Assembly: GCA_015059685.1 (NCBI GenBank)
Contig: SUZW01000001.1
Span: 103,603 to 167,602, forward strand
Length of the DNA stretch: 64,000 nucleotides
Origin: Rikenellaceae bacterium
Lineage (GTDB): Bacteria; Bacteroidota; Bacteroidia; Bacteroidales; Rikenellaceae
Direction of reading: 5' to 3'
Below the pieces are notes generated by a model that was not told the origin of the DNA, made no database searches, and was given only the letters and a program-made list of their open reading frames with translations. The first letter of the stretch is position 1, and each line of letters opens with the position of its first letter. The position numbers were made by a program, and so were the translations under genes. Shown here one piece after another: positions 62,741 through 64,000 of this stretch.

Positions 62741-62865
62741 CGGGGTTTGGGGCGCCATTGTGAGATGGTACAAGAAAATAGTAGTGAGCCGAGTCGAATT
62801 TATTCGAGCAAAGGAACACTACTATTTTCTTGCAATAACTACCGTAGGCTGTTATCCAAACCCCG
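62741..62865. repeat. 125-bp palindrome downstream of murA
   Basis: Three nested perfect stems: CGGGGTTTGG/CCAAACCCCG (outer), CAAGAAAATAGTAGTG/CACTACTATTTTCTTG (16 bp) and TCGAAT/ATTCGA (centre). It does not share the GCAGCATAC core of the other family. Confidence 0.75.
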
Positions 62866-62942
62866 CAACAATAGTGAAAAACGGAGTTTTTCCAAAGTTT
62901 TTTGGGCGACTTTCTTTCAAAAAAGTTGCAAAGAGAGGAGCG

Positions 62943-64000
62943 TTACTCCTCCAATCGGATAATATTTGCTCCGATGGCGTTCAAGCGACCCTCGATATCG
63001 CGATATCCTCGGTCTATCTGGTCGATATTCTGAATTGTACTTACGCCCTCGGCACTCATTGCTGCAATCAGCAACGCCACACCCGCACGAATATCGGGCG
63101 AAGACATCTTCGCCGCACGAAGTTGGTGCTGGTGGTCCTGACCTATTACGGCAGCACGGTGAGGGTCGCAAAGGATAATCTGCGCACCCATATCTATCAA
63201 CTTATCCACGAAGAAGAGGCGGCTCTCGAACATCTTTTGGTGAATTAACACCGTACCCTTTGCCTGTGTCGCCACAACGAGGAAGATAGACAAGAGGTCA
63301 GGTGTCAGACCCGGCCAAGGAGCATCGGCAATGGTCATAATCGAGCCATCAATAAAGCTCTCGATGCGGTAGTGGTCTTGCTGTGGGATATAGAGGTCAT
63401 CGCCTCGTCGCTCCATAGCGATACCAAGGCGTGCAAACTGCGCAGGGATAATGCCGAGATTTTCAAACGACACACCCTTGATGGTAAGTTCCGAACGGTT
63501 CATCGCAGCCATTCCGATAAAGCTACCAACCTCAATCATATCGGGCAACATCGTGTGCGTAGTGCCTCCGAGCGACTCCACACCCTCAATTTCGAGGAGG
63601 TTCGAGCCTACGCCCGAAATCTTTGCTCCCATACGGTTGAGCATCTTGCACAACTGCTGCAAATATGGCTCGCAGGCTGCGTTGTAGATTGTGGTCTTGC
63701 CTTTGGCAAGCACGGCTGCCATAACGATATTTGCCGTACCTGTAACCGAAGCCTCGTCGAGCAACATATATGTACCCTTCAACTCCTTCGCCTTGACGGT
63801 GAAGAAGGCCTCGGCTGCATCGAAATCGAACTCTGCACCGAGCTTTTGGAAGCCGATAAAGTGGGTGTCGAGTCGGCGGCGACCGATTTTATCGCCACCC
63901 GGCTTTGGAATATAACCCACACCGAAACGAGCCAACAGCGGACCTACAATCATCACCGAGCCACGCAGACGGGCGCAGCGGTTGCGGTAGTCATCGCTTG
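62943..64000 (-). CDS. murA: UDP-N-acetylglucosamine 1-carboxyvinyltransferase (5' end outside window)
   Basis: 352 residues visible; the frame continues to the right edge (RLRGSVMIVGPLLARFG). The N-terminal substrate Lys-Asn region is outside the window. MurA adds enolpyruvate from PEP to UDP-GlcNAc, the first step of peptidoglycan synthesis. The loop that carries Cys115 in E. coli (GGCTIG) reads GGDKIG here, so the catalytic Cys is replaced by Asp, a change known in other species to give fosfomycin resistance. The C-terminal half (EASVTGTANIVMAAVLA, LTPDLLSIFLVVATQAKG, DRGYRDIEGRLNAIGANI) is normal. Confidence 0.95.
   Translation of the reverse strand, partial: SDDYRNRCARLRGSVMIVGPLLARFGVGYIPKPGGDKIGRRRLDTHFIGFQKLGAEFDFDAAEAFFTVKAKELKGTYMLLDEASVTGTANIVMAAVLAKGKTTIYNAACEPYLQQLCKMLNRMGAKISGVGSNLLEIEGVESLGGTTHTMLPDMIEVGSFIGMAAMNRSELTIKGVSFENLGIIPAQFARLGIAMERRGDDLYIPQQDHYRIESFIDGSIMTIADAPWPGLTPDLLSIFLVVATQAKGTVLIHQKMFESRLFFVDKLIDMGAQIILCDPHRAAVIGQDHQHQLRAAKMSSPDIRAGVALLIAAMSAEGVSTIQNIDQIDRGYRDIEGRLNAIGANIIRLEE

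Overview
The window is a chromosomal segment of a Bacteroidales bacterium, most likely Alistipes-like (Rikenellaceae); that placement is an inference. The evidence for the order is: Bacteroidetes-type promoters (TTG/TTTG about 20 nt before TAnnTTTG) upstream of many genes, short acidic lipoprotein signals, BACON, Mfa/fimbrillin-like, FISUMP, DUF4465, DUF4271, DUF3127 and DUF3467 families, GH109, and a serine-palmitoyltransferase-type sphingolipid/sulfonolipid enzyme. No rRNA, CRISPR array, prophage or complete IS element is visible.

Layout. 1-6 kb: a surface-lipoprotein operon on the minus strand (giant BspA-like LRR lipoprotein, a 50-aa peptide, then a BACON/OB-fold lipoprotein running off the left edge), divergent from an AraC-type regulator. 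7-14 kb: clpB lacking its N-domain, divergent from dnaX; then tyrS, folB and an NSS transporter. 14-18.5 kb: two more lipoproteins (FISUMP type, and BACON + EF-hand + LRR). 18.5-19.4 kb: tRNA-Cys and tRNA-Leu in repeat-rich DNA with partial copies of the tRNA 3' ends. 19.5-22.7 kb: FAD oxidoreductase and two glycosyltransferase-like genes. 22.8-30.3 kb: gdhA, a LuxR/histidine-kinase pair, surE, a DUF3127 gene, hpf, a XerC/D recombinase and a GH109 enzyme. 30.5 kb: a likely unannotated small RNA with its own promoter and terminator. 30.8-45.4 kb: mostly replication and housekeeping genes on the minus strand (DUF4465 lipoprotein, comM, dnaB, comF, priA, deoR-type, polA, queD, lrp-type, kbl, pgk). 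45.7-49.2 kb: spt (+), frr, tlpA-like, pyrH. 49.4-53.7 kb: a second peptide + BACON lipoprotein pair followed, in the same reading frame and separated only by one TGA, by an extracellular-type nuclease with no start region or signal peptide of its own. 53.9-64 kb: yidD, rnpA, hemD, DUF4271, histidine kinase, S41 protease, a membrane protein, ispH, cmk, a LysE-type exporter, a DUF3467 gene and murA (cut by the right edge).

The most unusual signals are: (1) a family of about 120-bp nested palindromes with an invariant core and arms that change between copies but stay complementary within each copy, three of them starting at a stop codon; (2) an A10 run in dnaX at which slippage either way stops translation at once, giving a gamma-like DnaX; (3) the TGA junction between the BACON lipoprotein and the nuclease; (4) two small-peptide/BACON gene pairs with the same junction; (5) the orphan small-RNA candidate; (6) naturally N-domain-less ClpB; and (7) dispersed heptamer repeats and perfect hairpins built over gene ends. 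The promoters also allow several start codons to be reassigned (araC-type gene, dnaX, surE, dnaB, lysE).
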